From: Polaribacter gangjinensis
Lineage (GTDB): Bacteria; Bacteroidota; Bacteroidia; Flavobacteriales; Flavobacteriaceae
Reading direction: 5' to 3'
NCBI RefSeq assembly: GCF_038024125.1
Contig: NZ_CP150662.1
Location: 1,753,501 to 1,817,500 of the forward strand
DNA: 64,000 nucleotides
Within the stretch, counting starts at the first letter, position 1; the number at the start of each line of letters is the position of its first letter. Below the pieces are notes generated by a model. The model was not told where the DNA came from. It searched no databases and saw only the letters and a list, made by a program, of their open reading frames with translations. Below, one piece after another: positions 51,958 to 61,342 of the stretch. The translations under genes were made by a program, and so were the position numbers.

Positions 51958-54717
51958 TTAGCCTTTTGAATCACTAAAAACACTGTCAATAACTGCTTTG
52001 TGTCTTTTCTTAAATCGTGTACTTGAACCTGCTGCAGGAACTGCGTAATAATTTAAAGAGCGAACATTTAAATTTACCAATTCAAAACGCTGTAACATAA
52101 AACTCCAAGCACCCATATTTCTAGGCTCTTCTTGTGCCCAAATATATTCTTGAATGTGTGGATATCTATCAATTACTTTTTGAATTTTTTCTTTATGTAA
52201 TGGAAATAATTGTTCAATTCGAACTAATGCAATGTCTTCTCTTCCTAAGTTTTCTCTTTCTTCTAATAAATCATAATAGAATTTACCTGAACAGAAAACT
52301 AATTTTGTTACATTTTCTGGTGCTAGTGTATCATCAATAACTTCTTGGAACTCGCCATTTGCTAATTCTTGAATGGTGTTTACTACTTTTGGATGACGCA
52401 ACAAACTTTTTGGTGTAAAAACAATCAATGGTTTGCGATAATTGCGTTTCATTTGACGACGCAACAAGTGATAAAAATTACTTGGAGTTGTACAGTTTGC
52501 AACAGTCATATTATCTTCTGCGCACAATTGTAAATAGCGCTCAATTCTGGCAGATGAATGCTCAGAACCTTGACCTTCATAACCATGAGGAAGCAACACT
52601 ACAATTCCGTTTTGTACTTTCCATTTATCTTCAGCAGCAGAAATGTATTGATCAAACATAATTTGAGCTCCGTTTGAAAAATCTCCAAATTGAGCTTCCC
52701 AAATAGTCAACGTATTTGGATGCGCCATTGCATATCCATAATCAAAACCTAATACTCCGTATTCTGACAATAACGAATTGTAAATCGTCATTTGCCCTTT
52801 ATTATTAGGATTTGTATTTAATAAATTGATTCTTTCTTCAGTTACCTCATCACGTAAAATAGCATGTCTGTGAGAAAATGTTCCTCTTTCAACGTCTTGA
52901 CCTGAAATACGCACATTGAAACCTTCTTCCATCAAACTTCCGTAGGCTAAATTTTCGGCCATTCCCCAATCTAATTGATTGGTTTCAAAAACCATACTGG
53001 CTCTTCCTTCTAAAATACGAACAGCTTTGTTTACAAATTTTGCGCCTTCAGGAACAGTAGAAACAACTTTTGCAATATTTTTAAGCTTTTCTTCTTCGTA
53101 TGTGGTGTCAACAGGTTTTAGCATAGCATCTAGGTGTTGACGCTCAAAACCTTCCCAAGTAGATTGCATAAATTCAATTACTTTCGAATTTTTATCTTCT
53201 TTTGCTAAATCAAATTCGCGATTAAGCATTTCTTTAAATTCTTCAGTAATTTCGTCTAAATACGATTTATTAATAGATCCTTCAGCAATCAATTTTTCAG
53301 CATAAATATCTTTTGGATTTTTATGTTTGGCAATTGCTTTGTATAATTTAGGTTGTGTAAAACGAGGTTCATCACCTTCATTGTGTCCGTATTTTCTGTA
53401 TCCTAATAAATCTATAAAAACATCTGCTTTAAAGCGCATTCTAAATTCAAGTGCCATTTCCATGGCATGACAAACGGCTTCAATATCATCCGCATTTACG
53501 TGTAAAACTGGCGATAAGGTTACTTTTCCAACATCTGTACAATAAGTACTTGAACGAGCATCTAAATAATTCGTAGTAAAACCAATTTGATTATTTACAA
53601 CCACATGAACTGTTCCTCCGGTTTTATAGCCATTCAATTTTGCCATTTGAACAACTTCATAAGCAATTCCTTGTCCTGCAATTGCAGCATCACCGTGAAT
53701 GATAATTGGTAATATTTTGCTTGAATCTCCGTTGTATTTTTTATCGATTTTAGCACGTGTAATTCCTTCAGCAACTGCAGCAACCGTTTCTAAATGAGAT
53801 GGATTGGGAACCAAATTCATGGTAATTTCACTTCCATTTCTAAACGTTTTACTCAAGGTAATTCCCAAATGGTATTTTACGTCGCCATCAATATCTTCTT
53901 CTTCGAAGTCTTTTCCTTCAAATTCGCTGAATAAATCTCTAACAGGCTTTTTAAAAATATTGACAAGTGTATTTAAACGACCCCTATGGGCCATCCCTAA
54001 AACACACTCTTTTACTCCAAACTTTTCAGCAGCATCTCTTAACAAAACACTGATTCCGGGAATTAAAGCTTCACCACCTTCTAGAGAAAAACGTTTTTGA
54101 CCAACATATTTGGTTTGTAAAAAGTTTTCGAAAGTTACGGCTTGATTCAGTTTTGATAGAATGTATTTTTTAGCATCAATAGAATACTTTGGATGGTTGT
54201 CATTTTCATTCAATCGTGTTTGCCACCATTTAATTTTTTCAGGATTTCGCATATACATATATTCAACTCCAATTGAGTCACAATAAATGCTTTGTAAATG
54301 TTGAATAATTGTTGCTAGTGTTGTTTTTCCAAGACCTAAAACTTCACCTGCAGAAAATTCTTTTTGAAGATCTTCTGAAGATAAACCAAAAGTTTCAATT
54401 GCTAATGAAGGATGATATTGTCTTCTTTCTCTTACAGGATTTGTTTTTGTAAACAAATGTCCTCTTGTTCGATATCCATTTATCAAATCAACTACTAAAA
54501 ATTCCTTTTTTACTTCTTGCGGAATTTCAATTGTAGCTTCTTGATTTTTTAAAGAAGGCTCATAATCTTTAAACGAATACTGTTCGTTTGCCAAATCGTA
54601 TCCTTGAAAAAAGCTTCTCCAGCTTGGCTCAATAGCATCTGGATTCAATAGATATTGGTCATATAAATCGGCGATAAAGCCTATGTGTGCTGCGTTTAAA
54701 AACGAGAATTTATCCAT
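51958..54717 (-). CDS. sucA: 2-oxoglutarate dehydrogenase E1 component
   Basis: A 919-residue thiamine-diphosphate enzyme decarboxylating 2-oxoglutarate. The N-terminus has the OdhA-like segment IGFIADLYDQYLLNPDAIEPSW. The core has AHRGRLNTLVNI, HGDAAIAGQG (ThDP site) and NQIGFTTN. The C-terminal half has SHRHAILRDE and the QYISAAEDKW region, then LLPHGYEGQGSEHSSARIER. An open frame continues to GTG 54759, but an exact -7 box (TATTTTTG) lies at 54757-54764, so ATG 54717 is the start. sucB follows after 71 bp. Confidence 0.96.
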   Translation of the reverse strand: MDKFSFLNAAHIGFIADLYDQYLLNPDAIEPSWRSFFQGYDLANEQYSFKDYEPSLKNQEATIEIPQEVKKEFLVVDLINGYRTRGHLFTKTNPVRERRQYHPSLAIETFGLSSEDLQKEFSAGEVLGLGKTTLATIIQHLQSIYCDSIGVEYMYMRNPEKIKWWQTRLNENDNHPKYSIDAKKYILSKLNQAVTFENFLQTKYVGQKRFSLEGGEALIPGISVLLRDAAEKFGVKECVLGMAHRGRLNTLVNIFKKPVRDLFSEFEGKDFEEEDIDGDVKYHLGITLSKTFRNGSEITMNLVPNPSHLETVAAVAEGITRAKIDKKYNGDSSKILPIIIHGDAAIAGQGIAYEVVQMAKLNGYKTGGTVHVVVNNQIGFTTNYLDARSSTYCTDVGKVTLSPVLHVNADDIEAVCHAMEMALEFRMRFKADVFIDLLGYRKYGHNEGDEPRFTQPKLYKAIAKHKNPKDIYAEKLIAEGSINKSYLDEITEEFKEMLNREFDLAKEDKNSKVIEFMQSTWEGFERQHLDAMLKPVDTTYEEEKLKNIAKVVSTVPEGAKFVNKAVRILEGRASMVFETNQLDWGMAENLAYGSLMEEGFNVRISGQDVERGTFSHRHAILRDEVTEERINLLNTNPNNKGQMTIYNSLLSEYGVLGFDYGYAMAHPNTLTIWEAQFGDFSNGAQIMFDQYISAAEDKWKVQNGIVVLLPHGYEGQGSEHSSARIERYLQLCAEDNMTVANCTTPSNFYHLLRRQMKRNYRKPLIVFTPKSLLRHPKVVNTIQELANGEFQEVIDDTLAPENVTKLVFCSGKFYYDLLEERENLGREDIALVRIEQLFPLHKEKIQKVIDRYPHIQEYIWAQEEPRNMGAWSFMLQRFELVNLNVRSLNYYAVPAAGSSTRFKKRHKAVIDSVFSDSKG

Positions 54718-54756
54718 AAACTGTTGTATGCTTTTTAGATAGCTAAATAATGGGCA

Positions 54757-54764
54757 CAAAAATA
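54757..54764 (-). promoter_or_regulatory. Promoter -7 box (TATTTTTG) for sucA-sucB
   Basis: Exact TAnnTTTG on the minus strand, 39 nt before the sucA ATG; it overlaps the rejected GTG start. Confidence 0.55.
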
Positions 54765-54840
54765 CAATTTTTAAGAAGAAACCGTATTTTTTTCTTCTTT
54801 ATTAATACTTAAACTTTTATTAAAAAAACAAAAAATATTT

Positions 54841-54870
54841 TTGCCTATATTTCAAAAAGGTATATATTTG
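54841..54870 (+). promoter_or_regulatory. Full promoter of the tRNA cluster (TTG-N19-TATATTTG)
   Basis: TTG at 54841-54843 and TATATTTG at 54863-54870, spaced by 19 bp: a full match to the Bacteroidota -33/-7 arrangement, 31 nt before the first tRNA. Confidence 0.75.
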
Positions 54871-54901
54871 CACTCGCTAATCACAAAACGGTGAAGCAAA
54901 C

Positions 54902-54975
54902 TCCTCCTTAGCTCAGTTGGTTAGAGCATCTGACTGTTAATCAGAGGGTCCTTGGTTCGAGCCCAAGAGGGGGAG
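54902..54975 (+). tRNA. tRNA-Asn (anticodon GTT)
   Basis: A 74-nt tRNA. Acceptor TCCTCCT/AGGGGGA, anticodon stem TCTGA/TCAGA with loop CTGTTAA (anticodon GTT), T-arm CTTGG/CCAAG with TTCGAGC. First of three tRNAs in one transcript. Confidence 0.95.
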
Positions 54976-55014
54976 CAAAATAAGTAAAAGCTTATTTGCT
55001 TTATTTAAAAGTCT

Positions 55015-55086
55015 GCGAAAGTAGCTCAGGGGTAGAGCATCACCTTGCCAAGGTGAGGGTCGCGGGTTCAAATCCCGTCTTTCGCT
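55015..55086 (+). tRNA. tRNA-Gly (anticodon GCC)
   Basis: A 72-nt tRNA. Acceptor GCGAAAG/CTTTCGC, anticodon stem TCACC/GGTGA with loop TTGCCAA (anticodon GCC), T-arm CGGG/CCCG. CCA not encoded. Confidence 0.95.
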
Positions 55087-55107
55087 CTGTTCTAGAAAAA
55101 TACCAAT

Positions 55108-55193
55108 GCTGAAGTGGTGGAATTGGTAGACACGCTGGACTTAAAATCCAGTGAGCAGTAATGTTCGTGCGGGTTCAAGTCCCGCCTTCAGTA
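55108..55193 (+). tRNA. tRNA-Leu (anticodon TAA)
   Basis: An 86-nt class II tRNA. Acceptor GCTGAAG/CTTCAGT, anticodon stem CTGGA/TCCAG with loop CTTAAAA (anticodon TAA), and a long variable arm (TGAGCAGTAATGTTCGT). A terminator follows at once. Confidence 0.95.
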
Positions 55194-55195
55194 CG

Positions 55196-55226
55196 AAAAC
55201 CTTAACATTACAGTTAAGGTTTTTTT
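55196..55226. terminator. Bidirectional terminator after the tRNA cluster
   Basis: A perfect 11-bp stem (55196-55206 and 55213-55223), loop ATTACA, with a T-run; it overlaps the end of the converging Lrp-family gene. Confidence 0.88.
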
Positions 55227-55674
55227 AGTTAGTAATTTGCCTATCAATTTGTTGATCTAAAGAAATAAAAGTTTCTGTTCTTGAAACCCCTTTAATATTC
55301 TGAATATCTTTATTTAAAAGATGCATTAAATCTTCGTTATTTTTACACATTATCTTAATAAAAATTGCATAATTTCCAGTTGTATAGTGACTTTCTACAA
55401 TTTCAGGAATTTCTTTCAATCTCTTAATTGCAGAAGAATATAGATTGGATGCGTCTAAAAAAATACCTACAAAAGCTGTTGTAGTATATCCTAAAGCCTT
55501 CGGATTAATTACCAATTTATAACCTTCAATCAAATTAGATTTTTCCAATTTTCGCAATCGCTGGTGAATAGCAGCACCAGAAATTCCAACTTCTCTTGCA
55601 ATAGTTAAAATAGGAGTTCGTGCATCATTTACCAATCTTTTGATAATTATTTTATCAATTCCGTCTATTTTCAT
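55225..55674 (-). CDS. Lrp/AsnC family transcriptional regulator
   Basis: A 149-residue regulator: an N-terminal helix-turn-helix (about 5-60, INDARTP-like start LVNDARTPILTIAREVGISGAAIHQRLRKLE) and a C-terminal RAM/AsnC domain (about 68-145) that binds amino acids and forms oligomers. It is closest to the Lrp branch controlling amino acid metabolism or transport. Regulated genes are not evident. It sits between the tRNA cluster and accC, separated from accC by a terminator. Confidence 0.92.
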   Translation of the reverse strand: MKIDGIDKIIIKRLVNDARTPILTIAREVGISGAAIHQRLRKLEKSNLIEGYKLVINPKALGYTTTAFVGIFLDASNLYSSAIKRLKEIPEIVESHYTTGNYAIFIKIMCKNNEDLMHLLNKDIQNIKGVSRTETFISLDQQIDRQITN

Positions 55675-55701
55675 ATCGATAATTAAAGTTTTAAAGATTA
55701 A

Positions 55702-55737
55702 AAAAAGAGAACACTTTTTTGAAGTATTCTCTTTTTA
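55702..55737 (-). terminator. Terminator of the acc operon
   Basis: GAGAACACTT and AAGTATTCTC arms (one mismatch that is a G-U pair on the minus-strand RNA) flanked by A- and T-tracts; 23 bp past the accC stop. Confidence 0.8.
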
Positions 55738-55759
55738 CTATTTTATCAAATGGAATTCA

Positions 55760-57097
55760 TTATTTCATTTCGAAATTTTCCATAAATTTTGTGGTATAAT
55801 TACCAGCAACATAATCAGGATGATCCATCAATTGTCTGTGAAATGGAATGGTTGTTTTAATACCCTCAATCACAAATTCATCCAACGCTCTTTTCATTTT
55901 ATTGATGGCTTCTTCTCTTGTTTGCGCAGTTACAATCAACTTTGCAATCATAGAATCGTAGTTTGGCGGAATCATGTAACCTGCATATACGTGAGTATCC
56001 ATTCTAACTCCATGACCTCCTGGCGCATGAAACGTAGTTACTCTTCCAGGAGCTGGTCTAAATCCGTTGTAAGGATCTTCAGCATTGATTCTACATTCGA
56101 TAGAATGCATTTGTGGATAGTAGTTTTTGCCAGAAATAGGCACGCCTGCTGCAACTAAAATTTGCTCTCTAATCAAATCATAATTAATTACTTCTTCAGT
56201 AATTGGGTGCTCTACTTGAATACGCGTATTCATCTCCATAAAATAGAAATTTCTGTGTTTATCAACCAAAAATTCTATTGTACCTGCACCTTCATAATTG
56301 ATATACTCAGCTGCTTTTACAGCAGCATTTCCCATTGCTTCTCTCAATTCATCTGTCATAAATGGAGAAGGTGTTTCTTCTGTCAATTTTTGATGACGTC
56401 TTTGTACAGAGCAATCTCTTTCTGATAAATGACAGGCTTTTCCGTAAGCATCTCCTACAATTTGAATTTCAATATGTCTTGGCTCTTCAATAAGTTTTTC
56501 CATATACATATCGTCATTTCCAAAAGCAGCTTTACTTTCTTGCCTAGCAGAATCCCATGCATTTTTTAAATCTTCAGGTTTCCAAACAGCACGCATTCCT
56601 TTACCACCACCACCTGCTGAAGCTTTTAACATTACAGGATATCCAGTTTCTAAAGCTACTTTTTTACATTGTTCAAAATCAGCAATAATTCCATCAGAAC
56701 CAGGAACGCAAGGTACACCTGCAGCTTTCATAGTTGCTTTTGCATTGGCTTTATCACCCATTTGATCAATCATTCTGCCAGTTGCACCAATGAATTTTAT
56801 TTTATGCTCTTCACATAAATTAGAAAACTTAGCATTTTCTGATAAAAAACCATATCCTGGGTGAATTGCATCAGCATTCGTAATTTCTGCAGCTGCAATA
56901 ATATTCGACATTTTTAAATAAGATTCACTACTTGCTGGCGGTCCAATACACACTGCTTCATCTGCAAAACGTACGTGCAAACTTTCAGCATCTGCTGTAG
57001 AATAAACAGCTACTGTTTTGATTCCCATTTCTTTACAAGTTCTAATAACTCGTAAGGCAATTTCTCCTCTGTTGGCAACTAATATTTTTTTGAACAT
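55760..57097 (-). CDS. accC: Acetyl-CoA carboxylase, biotin carboxylase subunit
   Basis: A 445-residue ATP-grasp enzyme carboxylating biotin on AccB. N-terminal [21 protein letters not shown]-binding [14 protein letters not shown], the catalytic GTIEFLVD and [14 protein letters not shown] segments are intact. It is the last gene of the yceD-rpmF-fabH-accB-accC string, with an AsnC-type regulator beyond the terminator. It lies 82 bp past accB. Confidence 0.97.
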   Translation of the reverse strand: MFKKILVANRGEIALRVIRTCKEMGIKTVAVYSTADAESLHVRFADEAVCIGPPASSESYLKMSNIIAAAEITNADAIHPGYGFLSENAKFSNLCEEHKIKFIGATGRMIDQMGDKANAKATMKAAGVPCVPGSDGIIADFEQCKKVALETGYPVMLKASAGGGGKGMRAVWKPEDLKNAWDSARQESKAAFGNDDMYMEKLIEEPRHIEIQIVGDAYGKACHLSERDCSVQRRHQKLTEETPSPFMTDELREAMGNAAVKAAEYINYEGAGTIEFLVDKHRNFYFMEMNTRIQVEHPITEEVINYDLIREQILVAAGVPISGKNYYPQMHSIECRINAEDPYNGFRPAPGRVTTFHAPGGHGVRMDTHVYAGYMIPPNYDSMIAKLIVTAQTREEAINKMKRALDEFVIEGIKTTIPFHRQLMDHPDYVAGNYTTKFMENFEMK

Positions 57098-57179
57098 CTT
57101 TATTTGATATTAGATTGTTAAACTTTTAGCTGTTTGATGTTTCATAAAATTGTTGATACATCTCAATTTCTAACTTCAA

Positions 57180-57662
57180 TTAGGATGGGTCAACCAAAAA
57201 TAATGGTTGATCAAATTCTACTGGTGATGCGTTATCTACTAAAATTTTAACAATTTTACCAGACACTTCAGATTCTATTTCATTAAATAATTTCATTGCT
57301 TCAATCACACAAAGTACGTCTCCTGCATTGATTTCTGAACCTACTTCTACAAAGTTTGGCTTATCTGGAGATGGTTTTCTATAAAAAGTTCCAATAATAG
57401 GAGATTTTACAGTGATATAATTTGATATGTTTTCAGCTGTTTTTGTAACTGGAGCAGCTGTTTCAGTGATTGGTTGAGAAACTGGAGTAGCAACAACTTG
57501 AGGAGCTACTTGTGCTACAGGAGCAGCTTGAACATAAGTGGTTTCTGTATAACCTGGTCCTGTTTTTATAGTGATTTTTACATCCTCCATTTCTAACTTT
57601 ACCTCACTTGCACCAGATTTTGCTACAAATTTTATGAGATTTTGAATTTCTTTAATATCCAT
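57180..57662 (-). CDS. accB: Acetyl-CoA carboxylase, biotin carboxyl carrier protein
   Basis: A 160-residue BCCP. The C-terminal biotinyl domain (about 82-160) has the biotin-Lys motif VIEAMKLFNE and the GTFYRKPSPDKPNFV thumb-like region. An Ala/Pro/Val-rich flexible linker (about 40-75) leads to it. It carries carboxybiotin from AccC to the AccAD transferase. fabH is 28 bp upstream, accC 82 bp downstream. Confidence 0.96.
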   Translation of the reverse strand: MDIKEIQNLIKFVAKSGASEVKLEMEDVKITIKTGPGYTETTYVQAAPVAQVAPQVVATPVSQPITETAAPVTKTAENISNYITVKSPIIGTFYRKPSPDKPNFVEVGSEINAGDVLCVIEAMKLFNEIESEVSGKIVKILVDNASPVEFDQPLFLVDPS

Positions 57663-57690
57663 AATTATGATTGTTTAGTTGTTATATTAT

Positions 57691-58686
57691 TTATGAGTTA
57701 TAAGCCCAAGTTAAGTAAATGGCTCCCCAAGTGAAACCTCCACCAAAGGCTGCAAAAATTAAATTGTCTCCTTTTTTTAATTGATTTTCGTAATCTGCTA
57801 ATAATAAAGGTAATGTTGCTGAAGTTGTATTTCCGTATTTGTGAATGTTTACCATTACTTTTTCAGGTTCAACACCAACTCTATTTGCAGTAGCTTCAAT
57901 AATTCTTTTATTTGCTTGATGAGGCACTAACCATTGAATGTCATCTTTGGTAAGATTATTTCTTGTCAACATCTTTTCAGAAACCTCAGCCATATTTGAT
58001 ACTGCATATTTGAAAACTGTTTTTCCTTCTTGATGTACAAAATGTTGTCCATTTTTTACAGTTTGTAAAGAAGGTGGCAAAATTGATCCACCTGCATCAA
58101 TCTTTAAAAATTCTCTTCCTACTCCATCACTTCTCAAGAATTCATCTTTTAAACCAAAGCCATCTGTATTTGGTTCAAACAAAGCTGCTCCTGCTCCATC
58201 TCCAAAAATTATACAAGTTGCTCTGTCAGTATAATCAATAATTGATGACATTTTATCTGCACCAATTACCAATACTTTTTTGTATCTGCCTGATTCTATA
58301 TAACTTGCTGCAGTTGACATTCCGTATAAAAAACTAGAACATGCTGCTTGTAAATCGTAAGCAAATGCATTTATAGCGCCAATTTCTGTTGCTGTATAGA
58401 CAGCTGTTGAAGCAACCATTAAATCTGGAGTAGCAGTTGCCACGATTACCAAATCAATTTCTTCAGGATTGGTATTTGATTTTTGTAATAAATCTTGTGC
58501 GGCTTTAATTGCCATGAAAGACGTTCCTAAACCTTCGCCTTTCAAAATTCTTCGTTCTTTGATTCCTGTTCTTGTAGTAATCCATTCGTCATTTGTATCA
58601 ACAAAAGTCTCTAGCTCTTTGTTTGTTAATACATATTCAGGTACGTATTTTCCTACTGCTGTAATTGCTGCAGTGATTTTACTCAT
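57691..58686 (-). CDS. fabH: 3-oxoacyl-ACP synthase III (KAS III)
   Basis: A 331-residue thiolase-fold enzyme starting fatty acid synthesis from acetyl-CoA (or a branched-chain acyl-CoA) and malonyl-ACP. The catalytic triad is visible: Cys in DLQAACSSFLYG, His in WLVPHQANKRI and Asn in HKYGNTTSATLPL. Some KAS III members favour branched primers, common in this group; that preference cannot be read here. It sits between rpmF and accB. Confidence 0.96.
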   Translation of the reverse strand: MSKITAAITAVGKYVPEYVLTNKELETFVDTNDEWITTRTGIKERRILKGEGLGTSFMAIKAAQDLLQKSNTNPEEIDLVIVATATPDLMVASTAVYTATEIGAINAFAYDLQAACSSFLYGMSTAASYIESGRYKKVLVIGADKMSSIIDYTDRATCIIFGDGAGAALFEPNTDGFGLKDEFLRSDGVGREFLKIDAGGSILPPSLQTVKNGQHFVHQEGKTVFKYAVSNMAEVSEKMLTRNNLTKDDIQWLVPHQANKRIIEATANRVGVEPEKVMVNIHKYGNTTSATLPLLLADYENQLKKGDNLIFAAFGGGFTWGAIYLTWAYNS

Positions 58687-58795
58687 AGTTATTTGTTATT
58701 GAACTAATGATTAGAAAGTCAAAAGTAGTGAAAATTATCACACTTTTGGGTTAAAATGAACCAATTTTGAGGTGATTTTAAGTAAAAAACGCAAA

Positions 58796-58819
58796 AAAAC
58801 CCTCATTTTTGAGGGTTTT
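58796..58819 (-). terminator. Terminator after rpmF
   Basis: AAAACCCTCA (58796-58805) and TGAGGGTTTT (58810-58819) form a perfect 10-bp stem 22 bp past the rpmF stop. It may limit read-through into fabH, making fabH-acc expression lower than rpmF. Confidence 0.85.
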
Positions 58820-58841
58820 ATGATATATTTTTAAAAGCGTT

Positions 58842-59036
58842 TTATGCTTCTGCAGCAGCAGATTCTAAAACAACTTGACCTCTGTAGTATAATTTTCCTT
58901 CGTGCCAATGTGCTCTGTGGTACAAATGAGCTTCACCAGTAGTTGGGTCTGTTGCAATTTGTTGATTTGCTGCTTTATAATGTGTTCTCCTTTTATCTCT
59001 TCTGGTTTTAGAAATCTTTCTCTTAGGATGTGCCAT
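58842..59036 (-). CDS. rpmF: 50S ribosomal protein L32
   Basis: A 64-residue ribosomal protein with the typical [19 protein letters not shown] start. The family zinc-finger Cys residues are absent, the Cys-free form: [12 protein letters not shown] occupies that region. It begins 1 bp after the yceD-family stop, an arrangement with yceD (DUF177) that is widely conserved in bacteria. Confidence 0.95.
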   Translation of the reverse strand: MAHPKRKISKTRRDKRRTHYKAANQQIATDPTTGEAHLYHRAHWHEGKLYYRGQVVLESAAAEA

Positions 59037-59037
59037 T

Positions 59038-59574
59038 TTATCTCTTTTTTTCTGTTAGTAAATTCTTTAATTTATCCCACCTTGGGTCTACTTCTTCAGC
59101 AGTGTTTTCTTCTTTTATTTCTAATTCTTTCAATTTTTTTAGCGTTTCTGATTCCATAGTTCCGTCCAAAACTTTTGGATGTACTTTTTTATTTGGAACA
59201 GCCAATACAATCATTTCATAAATGTATTGTGCTACATTTAGTTGATATGCATCATAAGATAGTATTAAAATTTCTTCATTGTCGTCATTAAACTCAGGAC
59301 CAAATTTTACTACCAATGGCAATGTCGCTTTAATTTTTTGATGATACATTTCTGTGGTTACATCGCAAGGAACTTCAACAGTACCTTTTACTTTGAAAAC
59401 CAATTCAAAAAGTGTTGTTTTTTTTAGAAAGTTTATAGTAACTTCTAAATTGGCACTTTCAAACTCATCAAAATTAAAATATTCAAAGAACTCGTTGTCA
59501 ATAGTGTAATTGAAATCATGATTTCCTTCACTTAATCCTACAAATGGAATGTTGAATTGTTTCAAGTCTTTCAT
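59038..59574 (-). CDS. YceD/DUF177 family protein
   Basis: A 178-residue DUF177 protein next to rpmF, as in many bacteria. It shows the conserved [18 protein letters not shown] and a C-terminal [10 protein letters not shown]. In plants and E. coli YceD affects 23S rRNA accumulation. An upstream TTG (59580) would add two codons, but ATG 59574 (MKDLKQF) is the better start. The operon promoter lies just upstream. Confidence 0.93.
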   Translation of the reverse strand: MKDLKQFNIPFVGLSEGNHDFNYTIDNEFFEYFNFDEFESANLEVTINFLKKTTLFELVFKVKGTVEVPCDVTTEMYHQKIKATLPLVVKFGPEFNDDNEEILILSYDAYQLNVAQYIYEMIVLAVPNKKVHPKVLDGTMESETLKKLKELEIKEENTAEEVDPRWDKLKNLLTEKKR

Positions 59575-59596
59575 TATCAATCATCAATTGAGCGTG

Positions 59597-59625
59597 CAAA
59601 GATACAAAAAAATGTAATTCTACAA
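59597..59625 (-). promoter_or_regulatory. Full promoter of the yceD-rpmF-fabH-acc operon (TTG-N18-TATCTTTG)
   Basis: On the minus strand TTG (plus 59623-59625) and TATCTTTG (plus 59597-59604) are 18 bp apart, a complete Bacteroidota promoter 22 nt before the yceD start. Confidence 0.75.
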
Positions 59626-59658
59626 GGTTTTATCTAAAAAAAAGAAATCATTTGTTGA

Positions 59659-60693
59659 TTATTTAGTCTGCAATTGATTTTTTGTCAATTCTTTGTGTTC
59701 TTCTCGGTTTCTAAATAGTTGTATTGCCGTAAACAAAGCTTCTTCAAATGATGATGATTTTGCAAGATTTTTCCCAGCAATATCATAGCCTGTGCCATGA
59801 TCTGGCGAAGTTCTAATATGACTTAATCCTGCTGTAAAATTCACTCCTTTTCCAAATGAAAGTGCTTTGAAGGGTGCCAAACCTTGATCATGATAGGTTG
59901 CCAAAACACCATCAAATTGTTTGTAAGTTTCGTTTCCGAAGAAACCATCTGCTGCATAAGGCCCAAAAACTAGCTTTCCAGTTTCTTGAATTGCAGCAAT
60001 TGTTGGTCTGATAATTTCATCATCTTCTTTGCCAATTACTCCTTTATCTCCGCAATGTGGATTCAATGCCAACACTGCAATTTTTGGTTTATTGATGCCA
60101 AAATCTTTAATTAAAGAGGCGTGCATGGTTTCTACTTTTGATGTAATCAATTCTGGGGTAATGGTTTCAGCCACTTTTGAAATGGGAATATGGCCTGTAA
60201 TTAAACCAATTCTCAATTCATCTGTCATTAAAATCATCAAACTTTTTCCTCCTAATTTTTCCTCTAAAAACTCTGTATGACCTGGAAAATGAAATGCATC
60301 AGATTGAATATTTTCTTTATTTATTGGTGCTGTAATTAATACATCAATCTTATTTTCTTTCAAATGATTTACGGCGCTTTCTAAAGATTTCAAAGCATAT
60401 TCTCCTGAAATTGCAGTTGGTTTTCCTATTTCGATATCAACTTCATCTTTCCAAATGTTTAATACATTTATTTTTGCTGCATTTGCTTGACTGATATCTG
60501 TAATTCCGTGGACTTGTGTTTCGTTTTCTAATACTTTTTTGTGATACGAAATGGCTTTAGTCGCGCCAAAAATAACTGGTGTACAAAATTCTAACATGCG
60601 TTTGTCATCGAAGGTTTTTAAAATCACTTCAATGCCAATTCCGTTCAAATCTCCTATTGAAATTCCTACAATTATTTTATCAGATTTATCCAT
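59659..60693 (-). CDS. pdxA: 4-hydroxythreonine-4-phosphate dehydrogenase
   Basis: A 344-residue NAD-dependent enzyme of pyridoxal-phosphate synthesis. Signatures are VGISIGDLNGIGIEV, the metal-ligand HFPGHTEFL, LALNPHCGD and YHDQGLAPFKALSFG with its metal-ligand His. The frame is open for 50 more codons upstream (to 60843), but those overlap ribE on the other strand and cross the divergent promoters, so ATG 60693 is the start. It is divergent from ribE. Confidence 0.95.
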   Translation of the reverse strand: MDKSDKIIVGISIGDLNGIGIEVILKTFDDKRMLEFCTPVIFGATKAISYHKKVLENETQVHGITDISQANAAKINVLNIWKDEVDIEIGKPTAISGEYALKSLESAVNHLKENKIDVLITAPINKENIQSDAFHFPGHTEFLEEKLGGKSLMILMTDELRIGLITGHIPISKVAETITPELITSKVETMHASLIKDFGINKPKIAVLALNPHCGDKGVIGKEDDEIIRPTIAAIQETGKLVFGPYAADGFFGNETYKQFDGVLATYHDQGLAPFKALSFGKGVNFTAGLSHIRTSPDHGTGYDIAGKNLAKSSSFEEALFTAIQLFRNREEHKELTKNQLQTK

Positions 60694-60713
60694 AGTAACT
60701 CTTGTAATATTGC

Positions 60714-60735
60714 TATTTTTGCAGCTACAAAAGTA
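60714..60735. promoter_or_regulatory. Back-to-back promoters of pdxA and ribE
   Basis: TATTTTTG on the plus strand (60714-60721, for ribE) and TACTTTTG on the minus strand (60728-60735, for pdxA) are 6 bp apart. The transcripts would start in each other's -7 region, so the two RNA polymerases exclude each other. Confidence 0.55.
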
Positions 60736-60751
60736 ACCAAAATTTACGGAT

Positions 60752-61342
60752 ATGTTTACAGGAATTATTGAAACGATTGGAGTTGTTACAAACTGCGTAA
60801 AAGAGCAAGGAAATTTGCATGTAACTATTAAAAGTAGCATCACAAACGAACTAAAAGTAGACCAAAGTGTGGCTCATAATGGCGTTTGTTTAACGGTTGT
60901 TGACATCAAAAATGATGAATATACAGTTACTGCCATCAAAGAAACGCTTGATAAAACAAACATTGGTCGTCTAAAAATTAATGATATCGTAAATTTAGAA
61001 CGCGCTATGAAATTGGGTGATAGATTGGATGGTCATATCGTTCAAGGTCATGTTGATGGAACAGGAATTTGCACTAAAATTTCGGATGAAAACGGAAGCA
61101 CTTGGTTTACATTTCAATATCCAAGAAATAAAAATAATGTGACTATTGAAAAAGGCTCAATTACGGTTAATGGTGTGAGTTTAACAGTAATCAACTCCAA
61201 AGAAAATGAGTTTAGTGTGGCAATTATTCCGTATACAAAAGAACACACCACTTTTAAAACTTTGCAATTGAATGACGTTGTGAACTTAGAGTTTGACGTT
61301 ATTGGAAAATATGTTGCTAGATTAACAGCTTTTGCAAACTAA
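60752..61342 (+). CDS. ribE: Riboflavin synthase alpha chain
   Basis: A 196-residue trimeric enzyme converting two lumazines to riboflavin. It has two homologous beta-barrel domains, starting MFTGIIETIGVV and (about 97 onward) GHIVQGHVDGTGI, with the duplicated SVAHNGVCLTV and SITVNGVSLTV motifs. No FMN riboswitch-like sequence is visible in the 58-bp gap to pdxA. It overlaps the end of holB by 4 bp. Confidence 0.96.
   Translation: MFTGIIETIGVVTNCVKEQGNLHVTIKSSITNELKVDQSVAHNGVCLTVVDIKNDEYTVTAIKETLDKTNIGRLKINDIVNLERAMKLGDRLDGHIVQGHVDGTGICTKISDENGSTWFTFQYPRNKNNVTIEKGSITVNGVSLTVINSKENEFSVAIIPYTKEHTTFKTLQLNDVVNLEFDVIGKYVARLTAFAN

Noticed and set aside
54715..54759. Longer sucA frame starting at GTG 54759
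   Set aside because: An exact -7 box lies at 54757-54764, so this codon would not be in the mRNA; the extra residues do not look like an E1 N-terminus.
60694..60751. FMN riboswitch before ribE
   Set aside because: The 58-bp gap is too short and lacks the conserved FMN-element segments.
60694..60843. 50-codon N-terminal extension of pdxA
   Set aside because: It crosses the divergent promoters and overlaps ribE; the PdxA fold begins at ATG 60693.
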